Made by a program: the position numbers and the translations under genes
Notes under the pieces: model-generated
Database searches by the model: none
What the model was told of the DNA's origin: nothing
What the model saw: the letters and a program-made list of their open reading frames with translations, nothing else
In this document: in pieces, positions 52,825 through 62,606 of the stretch
Numbering within the stretch: the first letter of the stretch is position 1
Layout: every line of letters starts with the position of its first letter
Assembly: GCF_027943255.1 (NCBI RefSeq)
Contig: NC_072893.1
Coordinates: 121,767,784-121,831,783 of the forward strand
Direction: 5' to 3'
Length of the DNA: 64,000 nt
From: Anastrepha obliqua
Taxonomy: Eukaryota > Arthropoda > Insecta > Diptera > Tephritidae

Positions 52825-53968
52825 TGACCTGGTCTACGAAAAGGTACCTTACGTGCGAAAACAAGTTTTCGAGAAAACAGCAGTTAAAGTTTAAACTTCT
52901 AAAAACCCTTGTAACTTTTTTAAATATTAATATTTTTCAATCCGGTTTGGCTTATTTTCTTCAGCATAGATCACAGTATCAATAAAAGCACAGAAGCAGT
53001 GAAAAACATTTTTCTTATATATAAATAAATAAGAAAAAGTGAATGCAAATCGCAGAAATCGTTTTAAAAAATAAGTTAGCTTTTGTACCGACATCCATGC
53101 CAAAAAAGTTATAAGACCCGGTGACAAAAATTTGTCGAAGTACTTTACTATTCTTTCTCTTCACTCTGAAAAACCTTTTAATAAACTTGTCAAAAAATCA
53201 AAGACCCTAAAAATCCCCGACTAAAAAATTTCAAACGAATCCGATAAATTTTGTGTTTCGAAAACCATATTGGATCCATCATTTAGAATCTTTTAAATTT
53301 GATATTGGATTCGCAATTAGCGACACCAAAAACCCCTAAGTAACAGGTTTAGAAAGAATTCGATGCATTTTTTAAAATTTGTCCGCCATATTGGATCAGC
53401 TATTTTGATTTTTTTAAATCTCATAACAGATTCGTAATCAGCGACCTCCAAAACCCCCGTGTATTGAATCTTAAGAGGATCCGTTAAATTTAAAAAAACA
53501 TGTCCGACATATTGGATCCGCCATTTTGATTTTAAATAATCTCACTTCATATTCATATTCAGCGACCTCGCAAACCCCTGAATAACAGTTTTTAAATATT
53601 TTAATTAACTTTTGATGTTGAAACAATGCCACAATTCGTGACAAAAATTTTGACAAATCCTTAAAAACCACCATTTATAAAGTTATGAATACATTTTTTG
53701 TAACAAATTTTTTGAAAACAGACTTCAGTATCGTATTCATTACACCTCAGACTGTCCAGGAATGGTTCAGTTTTTAATTTGCACAAATTATTGTCTTCGT
53801 TATTCTAATTTGTATCATGACAAAAAAATCAGTCTTTTTCGTATTTTTTTACTTTTAACAAACTTTTAAACAAATTATGACTTTCTGATTTTCACCATCA
53901 ACATCAATCAACAAAAAAGTGAAAAATGATTTTTTGACACGTAAGGTACCTTTTCATAGACCAGGTCA
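52825..53968. mobile_element. 1.14 kb TIR element with internal tandem repeats
   Basis: TGACCTGGTCTACGAAAAGG (52825) and CCTTTTCATAGACCAGGTCA (ending 53968) are inverted repeats, continuing with TACCTTACGTG for about 31 bp. Short TAT flanks on both sides suggest a 3-4 bp target duplication, but this is AT-ambiguous. No transposase is encoded. The superfamily is not recognised. Confidence 0.8.
53210..53600 (+). repeat. 120-bp tandem repeat inside the TIR element
   Basis: CATATTGGATC(C/A)(G/A/T)CC/CAT occurs at 53267, 53387 and 53507. Each is followed about 60 bp later by AGCGAC.(T/C)C.AAAACCCC and then a GAATCC/GAATTCG/GAGGATCC block. Period 120 bp, a little over three units. Confidence 0.85.
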
Positions 53969-54164
53969 TATATATAAAATACATAACAACAAGTTTTTAC
54001 ATTGTTAATGCAAATGATCTCTAAACTATCTAAAATTAGTCTTATAAGTATAAATCTTGAGCCGAAGGCCTTAGTAGCCAGAGTTCTTGTTAAATTTTAG
54101 TGTATTGGTTATTTATAACTACTACTCTTACATATAAAAAAAAAAATAAATGTTATTTCCTAAT

Positions 54165-54370
54165 ACTTTCGGATATGTTATATTATGTTCTGTTATTCTA
54201 TGTTATGTTTTGTTACGCTATGCTATGTACATTATTTTATAATACTTTCGGATGTGTTATACATATTATGTTATGCTATGCTATATTATGTTACGCTATG
54301 CTATGTTACGTTACGCTATGCTATGTTATGTTATATTATGTTATGTTATGTTATGTTATGCTATATTAGT
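54165..54370 (+). repeat. TATGT/TATGC pentanucleotide microsatellite
   Basis: Long run of TTATG, CTATG and TTACG pentamers. Open frames across it (for example 54100-54369) are artefacts of the repeat. 54420-55560 beyond it shows no gene. Confidence 0.93.
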
Positions 54371-55812
54371 TTTGTTTTGTCCCGCAATCTGTTAGTTGCT
54401 ATAATTTAATTATAGCTCGACTGCTGGCTTTCTAAATGAGCAGTGCCCTCTAGTGCGTTCTATTAGTGATCGTCTTAAGGACCTTGTTCATGTTGTTGAA
54501 TCAAAGTTCAGTTGTTTACTTTATTAGTTGTGGAATTAAAGTCTGTCAACAACGAGTTTCTAGTCATTAAAAATCGATATCTTAGCTGCGCTCACCTCTA
54601 CGTCCAGCTACATAACCCCTTGAACAGAACTCCATTGCACAGCTGGTAACGGATTGACAGTTTCCCGCGTTCAAAATTAGAACACTTTTAATAACATGAA
54701 TTTGCACAGAATTGCGGCGGGGACGGATTTCTTGCTGTCGGTTATTTTTACGACGGCAAAATAATTAAACTAATTTCAATTTTTTCCGACGAGTTGAAGA
54801 TTCGGCGTTGCATTTTTGATTACTTGATTACAATTTATTTGCTTACGAGCAACAGCGGGCAAATAACAAGCAAATAATATTCGATATGCACAATACATCT
54901 AATTTGCAGAACTTAGAAAGGTGAAAGGTGGAACGTTTTTTGTTTTTGTTTTTGTAACAATAAGCTGCAACGAGTTGCTTCACAAATATAGCAAACGGAA
55001 AAATTTTACTATAAAATTTACTTTACTGTAGCCCCAAAATGTCAGCTGAAAACCGGCCCATCGTAGTAGTGCTTTCCGTCCCGTCGCAATTGGGTTTAAC
55101 TGACCGAATTTTCCGACGAAATTGGATCAGCTGATCATCACCTGGCAACCCGTCAACCCGCTGTCCCGCTAGTTGTTCCTGGCCTAAGTCTCATTTTCTT
55201 AGTCCAGTTGCCAATTGGGTCTGATTAATGGTAATTTATTCGGCCTAAAAATTAATTAACTGCATAAACATTTCCCATATAAGTTTTGGGAATACTGCTG
55301 AAGTGGCAGTATTTGGTTGGATATAATATAAATCCAACTCGTTTCGATAGCGAAGAATCAACTGCCATTGCAAAAATAAATTTTTGTAAATAATCATTAA
55401 TTATAACTTGTCAATATCGTTGTATATTGACATATTGGAACAGTCATAAGTGTCAATCATATAGACACTTCTTGGAATCGCGGTAGAGCTACGAGAGTTG
55501 CAAACTCTCGCATAGAAGAATAGTACACCCTTTCTAGAAATCTCTGTTCTATCTATGCTATGGAAGATCCCTCTAAACCAAGACTGTCTTAATGTGGCGG
55601 CAAAAGGCAGATGTTGTATTGGAAATAGGCGGAAACTATATGCCCAGGCCATCGGACAGAACCGCTGGGGCGATGTGTGAGGCTGTGAAGATATCGCAGA
55701 GTTCTGTCAGAAACACAACTGCCCTTGCGTCCATATTTTTTTCGAAAATTAAGGATTTTGTAAGCTTTGTGTTCACCAGCTGTGATTTATTCAACGGTAT
55801 AGCTTTCCACCA

Positions 55813-56000
55813 TGGCAAACCTCCGAGTGCATTTCTGCCATGAAAAAAGCTCCTCATAAAAAAATATCTGCCGTTCGGAATCGGCTTGAAACTGTTGGTC
55901 TCTCCATTTGTGGAACAACAGCAAGACGCACAACACAAATAGTAGGAGGAGCTCGGTCAAACACCCAAAAAGGGTATACGCGCCAATTATATGTATATAC
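55813..56000 (+). mobile_element. SINE body copy
   Basis: ATGGCAAACCTCCGAGTG, CTGCCGTTCGGAATCGGC, TAGGAGGAGCTCGGTCAAAC and CGCGCCAATTAT match 1024-1190 in order. The tail is ATATGTATATAC/CATA. The tRNA-like head is absent. Confidence 0.75.
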
Positions 56001-56308
56001 ATACATACTGTGAGCGTCGAAATAAAGTGTACAAAGCATTTTGTTATAGTATGGATTTTATTTCAGTCTTTTATAACAAAACAATATATTTTAATTTCAT
56101 GTTTTTTAAATAAGTATTTGATTCTCTACTAATTACTAGAAAACAACAAAAAAAAAACACCAGTCTAACGGTTAGACGCGATAGAAGTGAAACCTTCCGT
56201 AAAACAAACTGAGAGAGAATGAGACGAAAGCAGCATTAGGAGCAAGATAATTATAGGTTCATTATAATATTGCTATAAAGTTCATATTTTATTTTCTTCA
56301 TTTTATTA

Positions 56309-56695
56309 TTATTCATCCTCAATGTTTTCAATTTCAACAAATGATACGAGTGGCTTATGATAGCTAAAATATGATACAAATGCTTTGGTTTCGATGTTGT
56401 CAACATGTCTTTGAAATACCGCGTCAATGGTTGTTTTTGATCGTGTTGTCGATTCAGTGCGATTGTTACACATTTTTAAATTGAATGTTGTATAGAGAAA
56501 GTCAATTAAAGGAAGCACCAATGCATAATTTACGTTAAAATCGCCACTTAAAATCATTGGAACTTTATCGTAATCTTTTCTAAGTATCCGCGATACTTCT
56601 GGTGTATACTTTATTAAATTTTCGTGAATGAATTCCGTGATGCTATTTATTGATTTTTTTTCTGTCGATACTCACGACACTTTTCTGTATTATTT
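56309..56695 (-). pseudogene. Helentron-type endonuclease domain remnant
   Basis: Minus strand: EKCREYRQKKN (basic N-terminal motif, about 56690), fused to SITEFIHENLIKYTPEVSR and ILRKDYDKVPMILSGDFNVN. It then reads TTIDAVFQRHVDNIE and VSYFSYHKPLVSFVEIEN to the stop at 56309. GDFNVN and the SYH block are the metal-binding/active-site motifs of apurinic-type (EEP) endonucleases. Most of the large Rep-helicase protein is deleted between the first and second segments. Confidence 0.75.
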
Positions 56696-57019
56696 TTCGG
56701 TATAATTGCGGTAAATATTTAAAAATGAAAATATTTACGAATATAAAAATACACACGCGGTTGCTATTATGAGCGTCCCCAGCAAAACCTGCGTGGCCGA
56801 AACTCTAACACAATTACATTTTTTTGAATGTTACAAACACATATGCACGCAGGTTTTGCTGGGGCGTGACCGAAACTCTAACACAATTACACATATGCAC
56901 TCGTATTTGTTTGAAAATCGACTTTTTTTTTGGTTCTCCGTCACCTTTGGAAAATGTGTAAACAGTAAGCAAACTTTATTCATATTTTTTTCCTCATTTT
57001 TGCATCAGTAAAATTAAAC

Positions 57020-57325
57020 AAACGCCGTAGCCGAATGGGTTGGTGCGTGACTACTATTCAGAATTCACAGAGAGAACGTCAGTTCGAATCTCGGTGAAAA
57101 CACCAAAATTAAGGAAAACTATTTTTCTAATAGCGCTCACCCCTCAGCAGGCAATGGCAAAAGACCGAGTGTATTTCTGCCATGAAAAAAGCTCCTCATA
57201 AACATATCATAAAATAAAATAAAATAACTGTATAAAAAAAAATTTTTTCTTGTGATTCGAACCAAGGATTTTGGATCGGAAGCTCACATTGCTAGCCGCT
57301 CGGCTATCGCGCCATGCTGTCGGCG
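57020..57325 (+). mobile_element. Composite SINE with two convergent tRNA-like heads (copy B)
   Basis: Plus strand: GCCGTAGCCGAATGGGTTGG (A box) and AGTTCGAATC (B box, 57081-57090), SINE body (TATTTCTGCCATGAAAAAAG), then AAAATAAAATAAAATAA. Minus strand from about 57312: GCGATAGCCGAGCGGCTAGC and B box GGTTCGAATC (57254-57263), running into poly-A. Highly similar over its whole length to 19790-20095 reversed. Confidence 0.78.
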
Positions 57326-57589
57326 CTGGCCTAAAAGTTATTTAGTTCGTCGCTACGTGTATATGTAATATTCGTAGCCAAGAGTGTCGCTTTTTTCGTT
57401 TCACTTTTTCTCAAATCACTCCCAACGATTCTAAAGAAGTTTTCACTTCAAAAAAAAATTACAACAACAAAAGTTGCAAGACAAAAACAAAATTTAGTGC
57501 ATATTCTACGCATCAAAATAAAGTGTACAGAGATATATTTTACAAAAATGATATCGATTTAGTATTTTGCTGATTTCCCTTTTGCTTTG

Positions 57590-58580
57590 ATAACGGAAGA
57601 CAGTCTTCGGGGCATCGACTCAACTAGTTTTTTGTAACGTCAGATGAAATTTTGTCCCACTCTTCCTTTATAGCGAGTTTCAGCATATCCATTTTGGTGA
57701 TTGTCCTTTTCCGGATTTGGTGGTCTAAATGCTCCCACAAATGTTCAATAGGGTTTAAGTCCGGTGAATGTGGAGGATGATCCAATGTCTTAGGAGTACG
57801 ATAAAGCAGCCATTCTTTTACTATTTTTGCTGTGTGGTTGGGATCATTATCTTATTGAAAGATTCAAGATCCCTGCAAGTCTAATTTCTGCATACTGGTT
57901 AGTAAATTATTTTGTAAAATATTCAGATAATCTGTTTTGTTCATGGTACTTTCAATAAAAACCAAATCGCCAACTCCGCTTGCCGCTATACATCCCCTCA
58001 CCATCACCGAACCCCCACCGTGCTTAAGTGTGCTTATCAAATTTTGGTCGGCATACTCTTTATTTTTGGTTCTCCAGACTTTTACCGGTTTTTTCTGCCC
58101 AAATACCTCGAACTTACTTTCATCGCTAAACAGGACATTATTCCAGAAAGAAATGTTTCGAGTTTCGTATTTTTTTGCATAATCAAAACGTTTTTTTTTT
58201 ATTAACTGTCGATATTAGCGGCTTTTTTCGTGGGAGACAACCTTGTAACCCATTTGCGTGCAACGCTCGACGTATTGTACTGGCACTTACGCTAGTATCA
58301 GATGCAGTTGAAACTTCTTGTGATATTTTGACCGCACTTTTAAAGGGATTTTTCTTCACATCACGCACTATAGACCTTACTTCAGTCTGATTTAAAATTT
58401 TTGGACGGCCTGCACCTGGGCGATTTTCTACTTTGCCGAACTTTTTGTATTTGTCAAAATTTTTTTTTTCACAGTATTATGGCTTCTGTTGACAATAGAG
58501 CCAATTTCACGAAAGGTTTTATCTTCATTGCGGAGCTTTAGTACCAGTTCTCTAACAGCAGTCGAAGTTTGTCTACCCAT
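57590..58580 (-). pseudogene. Tc1-like transposase relic
   Basis: Start 58580: MGRQTSTAVRELVLKLRNED, HTH FREIGSIVNRSHNTVKK. Then SIVRDVKKNPFKSAVKISQE, GCLPRKKPLISTVNKKK, FSDESKFEVFGQKKPVKVW (first Asp), LKHGGGSVMVRGCIAASG, DNDPNHTAKIVKEWLL (second Asp) and HSPDLNPIEHLWEHLDHQ (Asp and Glu of the D,D34E). All catalytic acids are present, but several stops and a frameshift inactivate it. Confidence 0.88.
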
Positions 58581-59099
58581 TATTAAAAAAAATAAATAAT
58601 AGAATTTAATTTACTGTAGACAAAAACTTTTCACTCTGCCGATCGCAACCAATTAAAATACAATATGAAAAAAGGTTCAATGCATCAAAAAAGGAAGTAA
58701 ACAACCAAATATAACGGTATTTTTTACCGTACAACATCGCTAAAATGCTACTGATGGACGCTGTACACTTTCTTTTGACGCGTAAAATATGCACTAAATT
58801 TTTTTTTATCTTACAACTTTTGTTGTAATTTATTTTTTGTTGTTTTCTAGTAATTAGTAGAGAATCAAATACTAATTTAAAAAACATGAAATTAAAATAT
58901 ATTGTTTTGTTATAAAAGACTGAAATAAAATCCATATTATAACAAAATGCTTTGTACACTTTATTTTGACGCTCACAGTATATAATAGCTTCATACGATT
59001 ATTGAAAATTCCAGGCAAGGGCCACTCCGCTATATGTGAGCAGCGTTATTTAAGAACTTTCGTCCTAGGATTATCGGAAAATTCCAGCCAAGAGCCATT

Positions 59100-61100
59100 C
59101 AGTAGCATACGCCCATGCCCCGTAAATTGGTAATCGCTCCGTGATATGGAACGAGTACAAGCGTTCGGCAGTTTCTTCTTTACGCCGTCTTTTCAATCAT
59201 ATCTAAACTCACCACCCCAATAAGAATCCTCCATATTGAATCTGGCTTGCCTACACTTGAAGAACGAATCCAAGAAATCAACTCTAAACTTATTCCAAAA
59301 ACACTATTCTTAAATACATCAATTATAAAAGATGACGTAAAAAACTGCTACCATCCAAAAAAAGCTACAACATTACGCCTGCGCTACTCAAATCATTAAT
59401 GTTTCCCGCGGATATAACTTAGAAACAAAACCGCAAACACTCTCCTATTATAATCCTCATTGGAAATTAAGCACTCACACATGTGATTCCACACTTCATA
59501 CACATAAAAAGACAACACCACCAATCCAATATTTAAGCAGCTTTTTCTCGAAAAAGTCAATACCCATAAAAATAACGGCTGGTCAATAGTTTTTACTGAC
59601 GGATCTAGAACGGAAGACAATGTTGCATTCAGCGTAACATCCGAAGATGGCATATTTTTAAGTTTAAAAACCATGTTCCCTTACTCTTCTATATTCTCGG
59701 CAGAAGCAGCGGCAATACACGAAGCTATGGTGTTATCTATCCAGAAAAAGACGAAAACCATAATATGCTCCGACAGTTTGTCAGTCATTCAAGCGGCTAG
59801 TAGTCCCACTTGCAACAAATGGGAAACTGTTAATCAAATAAGGGATTTGCTAATAAAAAACAGTAAATTACTAAAACTGCTGTGGGTCCCAGGACACACA
59901 GGTATCGAGGGAAACACATATGCCGATAATGCAGCGAAATTCGCTTGCAATGCCCCAATTATAACCAGCCCAAAAACAGAAAGACTCGATATAAAACGAC
60001 ATATAAATACATGCATAATACACAAACAGCGGCAATCATTAAAAAACTACAAGCACGAACACTATTCTAATATTAATAAGAATGGAAACCCTCCACTCTA
60101 CCCAAAAAATATACACGGATTTAAAACCCGAATTTTTCCCGCCTTCGCCTAGGCCACACAACACAGACCCATGAACATATCGCACCCTAAATACAAAAGG
60201 GTCACAACTCAAAATACTAAGATTTTCAGGAGAGACGAAAAACGTTTTATGTAAAAATTATTGTAATAGTTTAAGAAAATATTGTTCCATCATGAAAATA
60301 TACAACATTGAAGAAGGTTCTACTGTATTTTTTTCAATTTTATATTATGTTTGCGAAAATAAAACAAAATTTTGATTTATGACTCTTTAAGTGAAATTTT
60401 TTCGATTAACTAGTGATATTATCTTAAGTTGTGCCTTTTTAACTGATAAAATGTTTTAATTTTATAAGTTTCCTAACCTAATTGAACTCACTTTTTACAA
60501 CTAAAGGCAGAACTCAAAATAAAACTCTTTATGTGTAATAAAAGTAATCAGCTGTTGTTGAGCCCATTAACGCAACTAAAAATAATTCTCTTTAGTTGAT
60601 CGTGCGAAAGCAACACACTTGACATAAAAATAGACATAACTGTATTTTTCCAGTTAAAGAAGATAGTTATGTGAACGAAATATTTGCAGCAGTTAGAAAT
60701 GTGTATTCTGAATTAATTTATGCAAAAAACTCAGTTTTGGAAAATTTTGAGTTGTGACCCTTTTGTATTTAGGGTGCGATATCTTAAAAAAAGAAAATCA
60801 CCCTATCTGTACAACCTGCAACACAAACCAAACATTGGACCACATCCTCAACAAAGTCCAAATCACGCCAACGCAAGAAAAGAAATACTAAACTCAGAAC
60901 AAATAAGCGACATCCTCGCCATTCCCAGTCATTCAAACATCGAAAAAATAAGCAAATTCATTAAAACTATCGAAATGACAATATAACAAATAATCCAGAC
61001 ACCCACAGACGACACAGAGCTGATGGCCTCTGCAGCCAATGCTCAAACATAATTTTAGTACTGGTATTCATACCAGTCACTAAATAATAATAATAATATG
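59100..61100 (+). pseudogene. I-type LINE 3' half (RNase H, knuckle, TAA tail), split by a TIR element
   Basis: Decayed RT end (ILHIESGLPTLEERIQEINS, about 59220). Then RNase H: FTDGSRTEDNVAFSVTSEDG (59590), FSAEAAAIHEAMVL, ICSDSLSVIQAA and WVPGHTGIEGNTYADNAAKF (59885-59940), the full set of RNase H blocks, open from 59673 to 60152. After the insertion at 60181-60778 the ORF resumes with LKKRKSPY and CTTCNTNQTLDHILNKC (knuckle). It ends with ATAATAATAATAAT at about 61085-61098, the TAA-type tail of I elements. Confidence 0.82.
60181..60778. mobile_element. 598-bp TIR element with ATAT target duplication, in the LINE ORF
   Basis: CGCACCCTAAATACAAAAGG (60181) and CCTTTTGTATTTAGGGTGCG (ending 60778) are perfect inverted repeats, continuing with GTCACAACTCAAAA for about 34 bp. 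ATAT at 60177-60180 and 60779-60782. The LINE reading is continuous across one ATAT. No coding capacity. Superfamily not recognised. Confidence 0.85.
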
Positions 61101-62037
61101 TTTGAAATCACATATTCACCAAGTTGTATATAAATAATTTTCCCTGAACTTACTTTACTTACTTTTTCAATCTTCATGGCGATTAATTTATTAACAAAAT
61201 TTTAACATTAAACTGGCAGGTGCATATTCTTAAATATAATTTGAGTGTAGCCTTCTTATAATACTTAAATTATATAAGCGCAGGCAGCACTGAAGCTTCT
61301 GGTATATAAAATACGGTAGCATCAATTTCTTCAGTGTTTATGTCTGCAATAACTACACCACCAGAATAAGTAACATAGATGACATAAGTAAACTCCTTCT
61401 ACTAAACTCATGTTTTGTACTGATTTTTAATTGCTTTACGATTTTAAATAAATCCCCATATCTTTCTCCGCTGGATCTTATATTACGCTAATACATTTAC
61501 CAGAGAACATTAAATATACATTAATGTTCTCTGCATTTACCCTGCCTCCAAAAGTTGGTAGCTCTGTCGCTCAGCTGTTTTTTTGGCACGGGCCAAATTG
61601 TCAATTCATTCATAAATATTATGCCAATTTCTGGTTGGAGACAAGTATGTGAGGTTTATTGTGGACTTGTATTCTGGTATACAGACAAAGCAGTTGGGGA
61701 AAATTGCTGTGAAAAGAAATATTTATCGTGAAAATCTATAAAATTATTGCAAAATACACCAATAGTGATAAGTGAGTCGCAATCGGAATTAGCGCAAACT
61801 TTGAATGGAGCAGTGCGACGTGTTGGACTTGTGAATATTGGCTTGCGGTTGGCCTGCTCCAGTTGTGCGTGTGTGTTTTGCATGCCCAGTGTGAGAAAGT
61901 GTGTGGGCGTTAACTAATATAATCAAAATATTTGCAGATTTGTTTTAGTTTTCTTCTGAACTCTTTCACTCTGTACAAGTTGACAAAAGGCCACCAAAAT
62001 AAGCCAACGAAGGAGATTTTATACCTGTAACTCGTTA
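61101..62037 (+). other. Lztr1 upstream region and 5' UTR
   Basis: No coding signal. An in-frame TGA at 61981-61983 upstream of ATG 62038 supports that ATG as the start unless an intron intervenes. I cannot identify a core promoter with confidence. Confidence 0.4.
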
Positions 62038-62606
62038 ATGCTGAAAGCTTTGCTCGGCTCAGAGTCCACAGATTCGACAGAAGACACAGGCGGCGGTGGC
62101 AGCGGTGGAGGAGGTGGAGCTGGTGCGGGTGGTGGCGGTGGTGGGGGTAGCAGTAGCCTAGCATCCAGCTCTGTTTCGAGTAGTTTGAGCACTGCATGTG
62201 GCAGTGCGACTGGTACGGGTGGTAATTGTAGTCAATCGGCTTGCGGCGGCAGTGTTGGAGCCGGCGCTGGCAGCGGTTTCACTTGTAGTCTCTACTCCTC
62301 CAGCGGTTATTGCAGTGCCTGCCAAGCACCTGTGGATAGGTCACACAGCAACACAGGCAGTCGTTCCAGTCGTAAGAGCTCTTCATCGCGCAGTAAAATG
62401 TCACACTCCAACTCCAGCTCAATGCGCGGTAGTAGCGGTAGCAGTTGCCGTAGTAGCGGCGCCGTGTGTACTTACGATGTGGGCAGCTGCAAGTCCATAT
62501 CGCCGGGCAGTTATAGCTTGAATGCCTTGAATGTTGACTTTAGCTCGTACACTGCAACGCATCAGTGGACGAAAATGTTGGAATGTGCTGAGTTCGTGGG
62601 TGCTAA
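62038..62606 (+). CDS. Lztr1: Lztr1 exon 1
   Basis: ATG to donor GTAAGT; ends with two bases of a Lys codon. The Gly/Ser-rich low-complexity part ([16 protein letters not shown]) varies freely and is not part of the conserved fold. The start could lie further upstream if a 5' exon exists. Confidence 0.85.

Larger units (their letters stand above)
52255..54110 (+). pseudogene. I-like LINE 3' portion, split by a TIR element
   Basis: RNase-H-like start LTAFAVTNSDGATISVGTPP (about 52335), then a decayed stretch and IGHSIPTHSNLLK..ALKPSCSYCN (about 52600), VQHLLDECPGLSQ and NSDNINAFLKFQILAKLNM (to 52822). The TIR element at 52825-53968 interrupts the 3' UTR, which resumes with GAGCCGAAGGCCTTAGTAGC (about 54060). 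Upstream ORF parts are missing. Confidence 0.75.
56158..57452 (-). mobile_element. Non-autonomous Helentron-like element B, nested in the Tc1 terminus
   Basis: Boundaries are constrained by the interrupted Tc1 inverted repeat (A-run at about 56150 and at 57451). The right end is GAAGTTTTCACTTC (57436-57449). The left end has GAAGTGAAAC (56184-56193) preceded by a perfect hairpin GTCTAACGGTTAGAC (56163-56177). Layout on the minus strand: 5' subterminal repeat, composite SINE, leader, N-terminal remnant, endonuclease remnant, 3' subterminal repeat, hairpin. Two near-identical 40-bp blocks around GCAGGTTTTGCTGGGGC / GCCCCAGCAAAACCTGC lie in inverted orientation at 56770-56870. Confidence 0.7.
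56008..58978 (-). mobile_element. Tc1-like element with about 240-bp inverted ends, split by a Helentron-like element
   Basis: CTGTGAGCGTCGAAATAAAG (56008) and its inverse (ending 58978), TA at 56006-56007 and 58979-58980. The inverted repeat continues through GATTCTCTACTAATTACTAG and AAACAACAAAAA. After the inserted element it resumes with ATTACAACAACAAAAGTTG and TTTAGTGCATATTCTACGC. Each arm holds two copies of AAATAAAGTGTACA-like sequence (inverted/direct repeat layout). About 1.67 kb without the insert. Confidence 0.9.

Noticed and set aside
54100..54409. Two overlapping open frames rich in Tyr, Cys, Met
   Set aside because: They are translations of a pentanucleotide microsatellite.
62198..62521. 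Val/Ala-rich open frame over Lztr1 exon 1
   Set aside because: Alternative-frame shadow of the Gly/Ser-rich coding sequence.
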